From positions 1 to 42,365 of the forward strand of contig UQWU01000009.1 in assembly GCA_900544885.1 (NCBI GenBank): a DNA stretch of 42,365 bases, given 5' to 3'. This DNA comes from an uncultured Phascolarctobacterium sp. (GTDB taxonomy: Bacteria > Bacillota > Negativicutes > Acidaminococcales > Acidaminococcaceae). Shown here piece after piece: positions 31,551 to 40,245 of the stretch. The translations under genes and the position numbers were made by a program. Numbering within the stretch: position 1 is the first letter of the stretch; each line of letters starts with the position of its first letter. A model generated the notes under the pieces. That model had not been told where the DNA came from. It made no database searches and saw only the letters and a list, made by a program, of their open reading frames with translations.

Positions 31551-32918
31551 TCAAGAAAATATAGCCTTTAAGGCTTGCTCCAATGATTTTACTTTAATAA
31601 TTTCTACATTTTTCTCAAAATCAGGTAATTTACTCTCAGGAACAATAAATTTAGTAAAACCTAAATTTATTGCATCACTTATTCGGCGTTCAGGCGCACT
31701 GACACGGCGTACTTCTCCAGTCAATCCTACTTCACCAAATAACATAACCCCTTTAGGTACGGGACGATTACGATAACTGGAAAATATAGCTGCAGCAACT
31801 GCTAAATCAGCAGCCGGCTCTGTAACCTTCATACCACCGACTACATTAACATAAGCATCATAAACTCCGAAATCAAGTCCGAAACGACGCTCTAAAATAG
31901 CCAACAGCATATTAACACGATTATAATCAAAGCCTACTGCTGTGCGACGTGGCATACCATACGGTGTTTTGGCTACTAACGCCTGAAACTCTGCCATAAT
32001 CGGTCTGTTACCTTCCATTAACGCACCAACTACGCTGCCTGCTGCTTCGCCGTCACGATCTTCCAAAAATAAGCCTGCAGGATTAGCAATTTCCTGTAAC
32101 CCACCTGCTTCCATAGAGAATATACCGCTTTCACTAGTACTGCCAAAACGATTTTTTAAAGCACGTAATATACGGAAAGAATAAGAGCGGTCACCCTCAA
32201 ATTGTAGCACCACATCCACCATATGCTCCAGTAAACGCGGACCAGCAATATTGCCATCCTTAGTAACATGACCTATTACCATAACTGCAATTCCAGTAGT
32301 TTTCGCAAATTGCAAAAGTTTCGCAGTACATTCTCGTACCTGACCTACACTACCTGCTGCCGTTTGTAATTCAGGATTGTACATGGTCTGAATACTATCG
32401 ATAATCAGTAGCTGAGGACTTACAGCATTAGCCTGTGTCAAGATTGCATCTAAATCAGTCGCAGTCATAATCAAAAGACTGTTATTTTCTTTACGACAAC
32501 CTAAGCGTACTGCACGCATCGCTGTCTGCTCCTCGCTCTCCTCACCACTGACATACAGCACCTTGATGCCGCGTTGACCGAAACGCAAACCTGCATCAAG
32601 CAAAATAGTCGACTTGCCAATACCTGGAGTACCACCTAACAACACCAGACTGCCGGGCACAATACCTCCGCCAAGCACACGATCAAATTCACGGATACCA
32701 GTCTGTAGACGTTCCACTGTAGTCTGGGCTACACTAGCTATAGTACGAGGTTTAATCTTTTCACTACTTACAGGTAAATAGCTTTTACTATTTTTTACAC
32801 TAACCTCTGCTTCTTCCACCAGAGAATCCCAAGCACCGCATTCAGGACACCGTCCCATCCATTTAGATGCAGTATAACCACAGCTTTGACAGACAAAACG
32901 ATATTTAGGCTTCGCCAT
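31551..32918 (-). CDS. radA: DNA repair protein RadA (Sms)
   Basis: The 455-residue protein has an N-terminal zinc finger (CQSCGYTASKWMGRCPECG, about 10-28). A RecA-like ATPase with Walker A GGTPGIGKST near 94-103 follows, then the RadA-specific KNRFG near 255 and a C-terminal Lon-like domain. RadA is a branch-migration helicase in recombination. Its start lies 14 bp inside clpC with AAGGAGG before it, so it is coupled to clpC in the conserved ctsR-clpC-radA order. Confidence 0.97.
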   Translation of the reverse strand: MAKPKYRFVCQSCGYTASKWMGRCPECGAWDSLVEEAEVSVKNSKSYLPVSSEKIKPRTIASVAQTTVERLQTGIREFDRVLGGGIVPGSLVLLGGTPGIGKSTILLDAGLRFGQRGIKVLYVSGEESEEQTAMRAVRLGCRKENNSLLIMTATDLDAILTQANAVSPQLLIIDSIQTMYNPELQTAAGSVGQVRECTAKLLQFAKTTGIAVMVIGHVTKDGNIAGPRLLEHMVDVVLQFEGDRSYSFRILRALKNRFGSTSESGIFSMEAGGLQEIANPAGLFLEDRDGEAAGSVVGALMEGNRPIMAEFQALVAKTPYGMPRRTAVGFDYNRVNMLLAILERRFGLDFGVYDAYVNVVGGMKVTEPAADLAVAAAIFSSYRNRPVPKGVMLFGEVGLTGEVRRVSAPERRISDAINLGFTKFIVPESKLPDFEKNVEIIKVKSLEQALKAIFS

Positions 32919-35598
32919 GTTGAGCCTCCTTCACTGCAGCAGTTTTCTTCTTTTCTACTTTTGTAAAGTGCATTACCTTACCATCGACAACAGCATCAGC
33001 AAGAATAGTATCCCCGCGTTTAAACTTACCCTCTAGTACTAAATCACTAAGCGGATCTTCAACTAATCTACGTAAAGCACGGCGCAGCGGACGAGCACCA
33101 TACTTACTATCACTGCCTTCCTGCAATAATAAATTACGAGCAGTAGCAGATATTTTAAGCTTCAGACGATTAGACGCCATACGTTGATTCAATTCGGCTA
33201 CCATATTATCAATAATTTTTTCTAATTCTGGCATACCTAACGGATTAAATACTAATAATTCATCCACACGATTCAAAAATTCAGGACGGAAAATATGTTT
33301 TATCTCATCCAAAACCTGCTCCTTGCGTCCTTTTAATTCGTCGGCCAAATTAGCGGCAAAACCTAAAGGTTTAGAAGTATTTAACCTTTGAGCACCGGCA
33401 TTACTTGTCATAATCAAAACCACGTTACGAAAATCAATAGTACGTCCTTGACCATCAGTCAGACGCCCATCTTCCATAATCTGTAATAACAAGTTAAATA
33501 CATCAGGATGAGCCTTTTCAATTTCATCCAATAAAATAACGCTATAAGGCTTACGTTTTACAGCATCAGTCAATTGACCGCCCTCATCATAACCGACATA
33601 TCCCGGAGGAGCACCAAGCAAACGGGCAGTAGTATGCTTCTCCATATATTCGGACATATCAAAACGCAATATAGCTCGTTCATCGCCAAACAGCTCTTGT
33701 GCCAATGCTTTAGCCAATTCTGTTTTACCGACACCGGTAGGTCCAAGAAAAAGGAAGGAACCTACGGGTCTATTGACATCCTTAAAACCTACACGGGCAC
33801 GACGTACAGCACGGCTGATAGCAGTAACAGCTTCATTTTGACCAATAACACGCTTTTGCAAGCGTTTTTCTAAATGTAATAAACGGCTGCTTTCTGATTC
33901 TGTAATTTTAGCAACAGGAACACCTGTCCAAGAAGAAATAACCTCTGCAATTTCTTCTTCACCGACAGAATGCTTTTTTGCCATAGAAGCAATGGCTTCA
34001 GCTAGTTGCTTTTGTAATTCGCTCTCTCTAGCTTCAATTTCCACTAAAGCATCCTCTTCATTATTTTCCTCGGCTTCTTCTTTTTCCAGCTGTACATATT
34101 CCAGCTCCTCCTGTAAAGCACGAGCAGGCGCAGATTTTTTAAACATCTTCAAGCGTAATGCAGAACAAGCCTCGTCCATAATATCAATAGCCTTATCAGG
34201 TAAATTACGGTCAGTAATATATTTATCACTTAACTCTACGGCAGCATTAATTGCTTTAATAGTAATCTTCAGCTTATGGAAATTTTCGTAATAGCTACGT
34301 AAACCTAAAAGCATTTTTTTGCATTCTGCTACGCTAGGAATCTCTACCTTAACAGGTTGAAAACGACGCTCTAAAGCAGCATCCTTTTCAATATGTTTAC
34401 GATATTCATCAATCGTAGTTGCACCGATAATCTGTACTTCTCCACGAGCTAAAGCAGGCTTAATGATATTAGCAGCATCAATACTGCCCTCAGCACTACC
34501 TGCACCGATAATAGTATGTAGCTCATCAATAAATAAAATAACGCGGTTATCTTCACGTATTAACTCCAAAAGATTTTTCATACGTTCCTCAAACTCGCCT
34601 CTATATTTTGAACCAGCTACCAAGCAACCAATTTCGACAGAGAAAATAATTTTTTTCTGCAAAAACTCTGGTACATCACCTTGTACAATACGTTGAGCTA
34701 AAGCTTCAGCAATTGCTGTTTTACCAACACCAGCTTCACCGATAATAGCAGGATTATTTTTCGTGCGACGGCATAAAATCTGAATAACACGTTCTACCTC
34801 TTTATCCCTGCCGATAACAGGATCCATTTTTTTATGTGCAGCTAACAAATTTAAATTACGACCATATTTACTCAATTCTTCCAAAACATCACGGGAATCA
34901 TCTTCATTTTGCTTATCAAAATCTTTCATGCGTCCCGGTATTGCTTTATGTTCCTCTGCACTAGCATCCATAATATGCTCCAATTCTTCAAAAGAAACAG
35001 AAAACTTTTTCAGAATTTGAAAAGCAATACTATCACCTGCAGCCAATAAACCAAAAAGTAAAAACGGACTACCAACATAACCTAAACCTAAAGCACTAGA
35101 TTTTACGCTAGCCTTTTCTAAAGCAGTTTTTGCTTTTTGACTATATTGAGGCATGCTTACTTTATGATCACCTTTCTCAAGCCAATCCTCTAATTCTGTG
35201 TTCATTTTATCTAAATCTACATGCATACCTGATAAAATTCTCTTAGCTTCATTTTCTTCTAATTGCAAAATACCCCATAAAATATGTTCTGTACCAATAT
35301 ATTCGCAACCACATTCCAATGCTTTATTAGCAGCTAATTTTAAAATATCGGCAGCAGATTCACTAAAGCCATCTTTAGGCTTACTTTTGCGTAGCTTTCC
35401 CTCTGCTCTCATCAACTGCTCAAAAAATTTCATAGCATCCCTGGGCATCATACCCTGTCCGGGATTAGATAAATCTACTCCTTGAGGCAAAAAATCCTTA
35501 GCACAATCCTCACAAAGCCATTTATCTACCTTTTTATCTCCAGCCAAGCATACCATATGCATAATGGCTTTCTTTTTATGACATTGTTCACATAACAT
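32905..35598 (-). CDS. clpC: ClpC-type AAA+ unfoldase with an N-terminal McsA-like zinc finger
   Basis: ClpC unfolds proteins for ClpP. From the ATG at 35596-35598 (GGAGGG 7 nt upstream) the protein is 897 residues, longer than the usual 810-820. Residues 1-36 are a CxxC...CxxC finger (C3, C6, C29, C32; CEDCAKDF) resembling the start of McsA, followed by a linker. Clp_N repeats span about 77-215. AAA1 has Walker A GEAGVGKT (287-294), then come an acidic coiled middle domain and AAA2 with GPTGVGKTE. The ClpP-contact loop LGF is present after MTSNAGAQRLNTSKP. No mcsA or mcsB lies between ctsR and clpC. It starts 14 bp after ctsR and is probably controlled by it. Confidence 0.95.
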   Translation of the reverse strand: MLCEQCHKKKAIMHMVCLAGDKKVDKWLCEDCAKDFLPQGVDLSNPGQGMMPRDAMKFFEQLMRAEGKLRKSKPKDGFSESAADILKLAANKALECGCEYIGTEHILWGILQLEENEAKRILSGMHVDLDKMNTELEDWLEKGDHKVSMPQYSQKAKTALEKASVKSSALGLGYVGSPFLLFGLLAAGDSIAFQILKKFSVSFEELEHIMDASAEEHKAIPGRMKDFDKQNEDDSRDVLEELSKYGRNLNLLAAHKKMDPVIGRDKEVERVIQILCRRTKNNPAIIGEAGVGKTAIAEALAQRIVQGDVPEFLQKKIIFSVEIGCLVAGSKYRGEFEERMKNLLELIREDNRVILFIDELHTIIGAGSAEGSIDAANIIKPALARGEVQIIGATTIDEYRKHIEKDAALERRFQPVKVEIPSVAECKKMLLGLRSYYENFHKLKITIKAINAAVELSDKYITDRNLPDKAIDIMDEACSALRLKMFKKSAPARALQEELEYVQLEKEEAEENNEEDALVEIEARESELQKQLAEAIASMAKKHSVGEEEIAEVISSWTGVPVAKITESESSRLLHLEKRLQKRVIGQNEAVTAISRAVRRARVGFKDVNRPVGSFLFLGPTGVGKTELAKALAQELFGDERAILRFDMSEYMEKHTTARLLGAPPGYVGYDEGGQLTDAVKRKPYSVILLDEIEKAHPDVFNLLLQIMEDGRLTDGQGRTIDFRNVVLIMTSNAGAQRLNTSKPLGFAANLADELKGRKEQVLDEIKHIFRPEFLNRVDELLVFNPLGMPELEKIIDNMVAELNQRMASNRLKLKISATARNLLLQEGSDSKYGARPLRRALRRLVEDPLSDLVLEGKFKRGDTILADAVVDGKVMHFTKVEKKKTAAVKEAQHGEA

Positions 35599-35612
35599 AA
35601 ACAAACCCTCCG

Positions 35613-36017
35613 TCAGACATAATTCAGCAGTGTTACAGCCTGCTGTAATATAGCCTTCTTTTTCTTCTCATCAACGTCAATAATCTTTAACATATATTGT
35701 AATAACGCACGTTCTCTTTTAGTAATCATCTTTTGCGCTGTCAGATGTTCCACTAAATCAGCAGCAGATGGTTCTTTAGGTAGCTGATTTTTCGGTTCCA
35801 TACGCACAATACGAACAAAGCCACCACTACCACGACGTGATTCAACCATAAAACCACGCTCCGGTGTAAAGCGTGTGCTCAAAACATAGCTGATCTGCGA
35901 CGGTGCACAGGATAACCTTTCTGCTAACTCATTTCTCTGAACTAATAATGCATCTTCATGCTCCCGCAATAGCTCACTTATAATGAAGTTTTCTATAACA
36001 TCTGCTAAATTTTTCAT
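35613..36017 (-). CDS. ctsR: Transcriptional repressor CtsR
   Basis: A 134-residue class III heat-shock repressor. MKNLADVIENFIISELL is at the N-terminus, the winged HTH has ELAERLSCAPSQISYVLSTRFTPERGFMVESRRGSGGFVRI, and the C-terminal domain is helical. It should repress its own operon with clpC and radA. The ATG at 36015-36017 follows CAGGTGA; a GTG 9 nt upstream overlaps that site. In other Bacillota McsB and McsA regulate CtsR; McsB is missing from this operon. Confidence 0.96.
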   Translation of the reverse strand: MKNLADVIENFIISELLREHEDALLVQRNELAERLSCAPSQISYVLSTRFTPERGFMVESRRGSGGFVRIVRMEPKNQLPKEPSAADLVEHLTAQKMITKRERALLQYMLKIIDVDEKKKKAILQQAVTLLNYV

Positions 36018-36049
36018 AATTATCACCTGCGAAACTTTCTTGTATTTCT

Positions 36050-36078
36050 ATTATATTTGACTTTTCGACTTTAAGCAA
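36050..36078 (-). promoter_or_regulatory. Promoter of ctsR-clpC-radA with CtsR-like heptads
   Basis: Minus strand: -35 TTGCTT (36073-36078), 17-nt spacer, -10 TATAAT (36050-36055). The spacer (36056-36072) consists of two GTCRAA-type heptads (AGTCGAA, A, AGTCAAA), resembling CtsR operators but repeating every 8 bp rather than the usual 10. Placement fits autorepression. Confidence 0.7.
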
Positions 36079-36096
36079 GTGAAATTATTATGACAG

Positions 36097-36133
36097 AGAA
36101 AAAGTCCCTTCTGCGATACTGCAAAAGGGACTT
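36097..36133 (-). terminator. Terminator of the XRE regulator gene
   Basis: AAGTCCCTT (36102-36110) pairs with AAGGGACTT (36125-36133). A U-rich run follows on the minus strand. It is about 67 nt after the regulator's stop and just upstream of the ctsR promoter. Confidence 0.85.
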
Positions 36134-36199
36134 CTACGACAAAGCACAATATTTTTTACTACATATATAGCAACAACAAATAATCTTTTATGACAGAGA

Positions 36200-36514
36200 T
36201 TAACCTTTTATAGTTTTTAACATCTGCAATGCTTGAAGGACATCCTGCATAGTGCAATCCTTCAAAGAATCAAGAGTGGGATCATGAGGTGCTGGTGCGG
36301 TACCAAAAACAATTTCATCAATACCGCAATCAAAAATATGCACCATTTTTACCAGGTTCTCTAAAGTCAAACCTGCACGACCACTTTCAATGTTACTCAT
36401 ATGAGTTTGAGAAACACCGATTTGTTTTGCTAATTCTGTTTGGTAAATATTATGTTTCAAACGTAGGGTTTTTATACGTAAGCCAATTTCTTTATAATCC
36501 AATTCTTTTGACAT
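36200..36514 (-). CDS. XRE-family transcriptional regulator
   Basis: A 104-residue protein whose N-terminal two thirds is a Cro/CI-type HTH: IGLRIKTLRLKHNIYQTELAKQIG, then the recognition helix VSQTHMSNIESGRAGLTLENLVKMV. The short tail (about 70-104) has no recognisable domain. It could regulate itself or the divergent lemA gene 390 bp away. The ATG at 36512-36514 is preferred, 9 nt after GGAAGG; an upstream in-frame ATG abuts that site. Confidence 0.88.
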   Translation of the reverse strand: MSKELDYKEIGLRIKTLRLKHNIYQTELAKQIGVSQTHMSNIESGRAGLTLENLVKMVHIFDCGIDEIVFGTAPAPHDPTLDSLKDCTMQDVLQALQMLKTIKG

Positions 36515-36554
36515 AATTTTCATCCTTCCGTTTAAATATTTAATTCATGTAATA

Positions 36555-36583
36555 AGTATATACCCTCTGAATTTAATATGCAA
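36555..36583 (-). promoter_or_regulatory. Promoter of the XRE regulator
   Basis: Minus strand: -35 TTGCAT (36578-36583), 17-nt spacer, -10 TATACT (36555-36560), about 40 nt before the start codon. Confidence 0.7.
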
Positions 36584-36812
36584 TATTAGCAAAGGTTAAA
36601 TTTTTATAAAACTTTTTAGTCAAAATTTTTAGACATTAAATGTTACGTAAATGTGCGTAATCATGCTATTTACAGCATAAATATTACATAGTGTACTTTC
36701 ATATTGCATAATGTATAATTTTACTTATATTATAAGAAATAAGAATATTAAGTATTCTTTAAATAAAATTAAATTATTTAAATATCACAAGAATTTCGCA
36801 AAATATTTTCCC
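36584..36812. other. AT-rich intergenic region between divergent genes
   Basis: This part of the roughly 390-bp gap between the XRE gene and lemA holds no gene. I see a small inverted repeat ATGCT, 6 nt, AGCAT (36663-36678), and a possible second plus-strand promoter TTGCAT (36704-36709), 18 nt, TATTAT. Either could be a regulator's site; neither is strong. Confidence 0.4.
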
Positions 36813-36813
36813 T

Positions 36814-36858
36814 TTTGACTTTTTGACATTTGACTTTATTTAGGCGATAACGTACAAT
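36814..36858 (+). promoter_or_regulatory. Promoter of lemA with triple TTTGAC repeats
   Basis: Plus strand: -35 TTGACT (36830-36835), 17-nt spacer, -10 TACAAT (36853-36858). Three TTTGAC copies lie at 36814, 36822 and 36829, the last forming the -35. Positions 36814-36830 match the ctsR promoter spacer at 15 of 17 bases, suggesting a shared regulator. Confidence 0.7.
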
Positions 36859-36902
36859 TAATTCATAGTATTTTATATCTTTTTAGCTTGAAAGGAAGAT
36901 GA

Positions 36903-37460
36903 ATGATGAACAAAACTTTGATTGGTATTTTAGTGGCGATTGTAATTATCGTCGGCATGATTTTTAGCAGCTATAACGGCCTGGTAAGCATGAATGAAAA
37001 TGTTAACGGCAAATGGTCTCAAGTAGAAACACAGCTGCAACGTCGTAACGATTTAATTCCGAATCTTGTAAGTACCGTAAAAGGCTATGCTGCTCATGAA
37101 ACCGAAGTTTTCAAAGCAGTATCTGATGCCCGTGCTAAATTAGGTGGAGCAAAAACCGTTGCTGAAACCAGTGCAGCTAACAATGAAATGAATAGTGCTC
37201 TGAGCCGTCTTTTGATGGTTGCAGAAAACTATCCTAACCTGAAATCTAATACCAACTTCACCCAATTGCAGGATGAACTTGCAGGTACCGAAAACCGTAT
37301 TGCTGTAGCACGTAAAGATTATAATGGTGCAGTACAAATGTACAATGCTAAAGTAAAATCTTTACCTGCCTCCTTGTATGCCGGTGCTTTCGGCTTTACT
37401 CCGCGTGACTATTTCAAAGCTGACGAAGCAGCTCAAAAAGTTCCCCAAGTAAAGTTCTAA
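36903..37460 (+). CDS. LemA family protein
   Basis: A 185-residue protein with one N-terminal membrane helix (about 5-24). A helical LemA domain follows: NENVNGKWSQVETQLQRRNDLIPNLVSTVKGYAAHE (about 31-66), ENYPNLKSN near 113 and FGFTPRDYFKADEAA near the C-terminus. LemA proteins are membrane-anchored helical bundles of unclear function, often encoded with TPM-domain genes as here (49 bp to the next gene). The ATG has AAAGGAAG upstream. Confidence 0.93.
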   Translation: MMNKTLIGILVAIVIIVGMIFSSYNGLVSMNENVNGKWSQVETQLQRRNDLIPNLVSTVKGYAAHETEVFKAVSDARAKLGGAKTVAETSAANNEMNSALSRLLMVAENYPNLKSNTNFTQLQDELAGTENRIAVARKDYNGAVQMYNAKVKSLPASLYAGAFGFTPRDYFKADEAAQKVPQVKF

Positions 37461-37509
37461 TCTCCTGCTTGCTGAATGATAAGGCTTGTAAGAGAGGTAT
37501 CTATTAGCT

Positions 37510-38262
37510 ATGAAAAAATTTCTTATCTATTTAGTCCTACTGCTACAAACATTCTTTGCAGCAGCAGCCTTCGCAGCACCTGCTATACCGCCTAAGCCAA
37601 GTGCCTCCAGTGGTATTTACGTACAGGACTACGCAGGCGTTATCCAGCCTGAAGATAAGCAGAAAATTTTAAGCATCGGTCAGGATCTGGATAACAAGAC
37701 AACTGCTCAAGTAGCTGTTGTTACTGTCAAAAGTCTTGAAGGACAGCCTATTGATGAATATGCCTTAAGCATTCTCCGCGAATGGGGTATCGGTACAAAA
37801 GGTAAGGATAATGGTGTCCTGATTGTTGTTGCTACTCAGGACCGTAAATCCCGTATTGAAGTCGGCTATGGTCTTGAGGGTATCCTACCCGACGGACGTA
37901 CAGGACGCATTCAAGATAAATATATGATTCCTTACTTTAGTAAGGGTGATTATAGCACAGGTATTCTGCAGGGTTATCTAGCTACGTCCTTAACCATTGC
38001 TAAAAGTGCTAATGTCGAACTAACAGGTGCCCGTTATAATGGCGGTACTGCACAAAAGCAGGATTCCGGTTTTGATTTAGGTAATATCTTGCTGATAGCG
38101 GCTATAGTAATTATCTTAATCATAGATAATGTATTTTTAGGCGGTTTTCTCACCCAGACATTGCTTTGGTCCCTTATCTTCCGTCGAGGTGGCGGAGGTG
38201 GCAGTGGCGGCGGTTTCGGAGGCGGCAGCGGTGGTGGCGGCGGCTCTTCCCGTAACTGGTAA
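37510..38262 (+). CDS. TPM-domain protein (YgcG family), secreted and membrane-bound
   Basis: The 250-residue protein has a signal peptide ending near residue 22 (AFA). A TPM domain follows (about 35-165): VQDYAGVIQPEDKQKI, AQVAVVTVKSLEGQPIDEYAL, then NGVLIVVATQDRKSRIEVGYGLEGILPDG. A membrane helix (about 195-217) precedes a Gly/Ser-rich tail (about 226-250) typical of YgcG. TPM domains have been linked to photosystem repair in plants and to membrane protein upkeep; the role in bacteria is unknown. It forms a conserved pair with lemA. Confidence 0.92.
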   Translation: MKKFLIYLVLLLQTFFAAAAFAAPAIPPKPSASSGIYVQDYAGVIQPEDKQKILSIGQDLDNKTTAQVAVVTVKSLEGQPIDEYALSILREWGIGTKGKDNGVLIVVATQDRKSRIEVGYGLEGILPDGRTGRIQDKYMIPYFSKGDYSTGILQGYLATSLTIAKSANVELTGARYNGGTAQKQDSGFDLGNILLIAAIVIILIIDNVFLGGFLTQTLLWSLIFRRGGGGGSGGGFGGGSGGGGGSSRNW

Positions 38263-38299
38263 TACGAATTTATTAAATATATATTAAGGAGTTGATAAA

Positions 38300-38767
38300 A
38301 TGTTAGAAATCGGTTCTATGGCTCCGGAGTTTTCTCTGCCGGACAAGGATGGTAATATTGTTAATCTCAGTGATTTCCGTGGTAAAAAAGTAGTGCTCTA
38401 TTTTTATCCCAAGGATTCTACTCTAGGATGTACCCGTCAGGCCAAAGCTTTCCGTGATGCATTTGATAAATTTGCTGCTGAAAATGCTGTTATCATCGGG
38501 ATCAGCAAGGATAGTGTAAAATCTCATGCTAACTTTGCTACTAAGCAAGAATTGCAGTTCATTCTTTTATCTGATACGGAACTGACTACTCTGCAAGCTT
38601 ATGAGGTTTGGCAGGAGAAAAAGCTGTATGGTAAAATCAGCATGGGTGTTGTTCGTTCTGTCTATGTTATTAATGAAGAAGGCAAAATCTCTGCTGCTTG
38701 GACTAAAGTAAAACCTGAGCAAAGCGTAGATGATGCTTTAGCATTTGTCTGCAGCTGTGAAAAATAA
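38300..38767 (+). CDS. Peroxiredoxin, Bcp/PrxQ family, lacking the usual resolving Cys
   Basis: A 155-residue thiol peroxidase. The peroxidatic Cys is C44 in STLGCTRQAKAFRD; the Bcp resolving Cys five residues on (GCTxxAC) is K49 here, and the Pro before GCT is Leu. A CxC pair (C151, C153) sits at the very C-terminus and might provide the second thiol. GKKVVLYFYPKD and VVRSVYVINEEGKI are normal for the family. The ATG has AAGGAG. It lies 37 bp after the TPM gene and may share its transcript. Confidence 0.93.
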   Translation: MLEIGSMAPEFSLPDKDGNIVNLSDFRGKKVVLYFYPKDSTLGCTRQAKAFRDAFDKFAAENAVIIGISKDSVKSHANFATKQELQFILLSDTELTTLQAYEVWQEKKLYGKISMGVVRSVYVINEEGKISAAWTKVKPEQSVDDALAFVCSCEK

Positions 38768-38780
38768 ATAGCGTGAAAAT

Positions 38781-38820
38781 AAAACAGCACCTGTACTTTT
38801 TTTGTACAAGTGCTGTTTTT
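38781..38820. terminator. Bidirectional terminator between bcp-like and alcohol dehydrogenase genes
   Basis: AAAACAGCACCTGTAC (38781-38796) pairs with GTACAAGTGCTGTTTT (38804-38819), with one mismatch. A and T tracts flank it, and the two genes converge on it. Confidence 0.92.
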
Positions 38821-38832
38821 ATATTATAAGAA

Positions 38833-40035
38833 TTATTTAGCCATACGATAAATATTTTCCATATCTTGAACATCCAGAACTTTAAATTGACCAATAGTGC
38901 GTTGACCCATAAAGCTGCATTTATGAGCTAATTGTTTGATTTCATCTTCAGTTACTTCTCTACCGATTAATTCGTGAATGCTGGTCGGCATACCTATGCT
39001 GCTAAAGAACATTTCCATAGCTTCGATACCTTCTAAAGCAATATCTTCTGCTTTTCTATAATTATACGGCATCTCGAAAGCAGGAACATGGAATACATTA
39101 ACTGCTAATTGTGCAAAACGTTCTGCATTTTCTTTATATACATAACGTGCCCAACTACCCCAAACTGCTGCCAAACCTGCACCGTGAGCAACATCAAACA
39201 TACCGCTCAGCTCATGCTCTAATTGGTGGCAGGACCAATCACCAAAACGGCGATCACCGGTAGTATCATTATGGGATAAAGTGCCACTCCACATAATTTC
39301 AGCACGAGCATCATAATTATCCGGGTCATCTAAAGCAACCATAACGTATTTCATAACATTACGCAATAAGTTTTCAGCAATACCATCAACTAACTCCAGC
39401 TGATGAGTTGCAGGATTAGTAAAATAACGTTCCAGAGTATGTACAATAATATCAGTACAACCACTTGCAGTCTGATAAGCAGGCAGAGTATAAGTCAGCT
39501 CTGGATTCATAATGGAGAACTTGCAGTAGCAATAATCAGTGGATAAACCACGTTTCAGCTGACCATCTTCGTTAGTAACAACAGAAGCATTGCTCATTTC
39601 ACTACCTGCAGCAGCAATAGTAAGTACAGCAGCCAGAGGAGTGCAACCGGTAACCTTCTTTTTGCCTAGATAGTAATCCCAAACATTGCCTTCATTAGCT
39701 AAGCCATAACCAATACCCTTCGCACTATCAATAACACTACCACCACCGACAGCCAGAAGGAAGTCAACATTTTCTTTACGGCATAATTCTACACCTTCAC
39801 GAATTTTGCTTAACAGCGGATTAGGTACAACACCACCCAATAATACATATTCCAGACCTGCTTCTTTTAAGCTGGTGCATACTCGATCGATGAGGCCAGA
39901 TTTCACAGCACTATGACCACCAAAATGTACCAAAACTTTATGAGCACCATATTGTTTGCACAATTTACCTACTTGTTTTTCGGTATCCTTACCGAATAAT
40001 ACTTGTGTTGGTGCATGAAATTGAAATTTATCCAT
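38833..40035 (-). CDS. Iron-containing alcohol dehydrogenase (butanol dehydrogenase-like)
   Basis: A 400-residue group III dehydrogenase. The cofactor site is GGGSVIDSAKGIGYG (about 97-111). Metal ligands are in GCTDIIVHTLERYF (Asp and His four apart, about 194/198), with His residues in HQLEHELSG and AHGAGLAAVW. The N-terminus PTQVLFGKDTEKQVG matches the BDH/YugJ branch. It should interconvert an aldehyde and alcohol with NAD(P)H, a typical fermentative role. The ATG has AAAGGAG; it is a single-gene unit. Confidence 0.92.
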   Translation of the reverse strand: MDKFQFHAPTQVLFGKDTEKQVGKLCKQYGAHKVLVHFGGHSAVKSGLIDRVCTSLKEAGLEYVLLGGVVPNPLLSKIREGVELCRKENVDFLLAVGGGSVIDSAKGIGYGLANEGNVWDYYLGKKKVTGCTPLAAVLTIAAAGSEMSNASVVTNEDGQLKRGLSTDYCYCKFSIMNPELTYTLPAYQTASGCTDIIVHTLERYFTNPATHQLELVDGIAENLLRNVMKYVMVALDDPDNYDARAEIMWSGTLSHNDTTGDRRFGDWSCHQLEHELSGMFDVAHGAGLAAVWGSWARYVYKENAERFAQLAVNVFHVPAFEMPYNYRKAEDIALEGIEAMEMFFSSIGMPTSIHELIGREVTEDEIKQLAHKCSFMGQRTIGQFKVLDVQDMENIYRMAK

Positions 40036-40097
40036 TTACTCTGCTCCTTTTCTAAAACAGTATTAGCAGCTATTTAAAAACTGCCTACATTATTTAC

Positions 40098-40126
40098 ATT
40101 GTAACACGCAGATTATCCTTTGTAAA
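40098..40126 (-). promoter_or_regulatory. Promoter of the alcohol dehydrogenase gene
   Basis: Minus strand: -35 TTTACA (40121-40126), 17-nt spacer ending TGT, -10 TACAAT (40098-40103). Confidence 0.75.
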
Positions 40127-40210
40127 TTTTCACATGAATCAATAAAGCCAATTTAACCTAAAAAACAATAGCCCGATTGACTACTCTTATATTATCAAAA
40201 AGAAAATCTA

Positions 40211-40219
40211 TGTTATAAT
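40211..40219 (+). promoter_or_regulatory. Extended -10 promoter of the rhodanese gene
   Basis: Plus strand TGTTATAAT (-10 TATAAT at 40214-40219), 26 nt before the ATG, with AAGGAGG in between. No good -35. Confidence 0.55.
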
Positions 40220-40245
40220 AAAAATAATTTAAGGAGGTTACTTTT

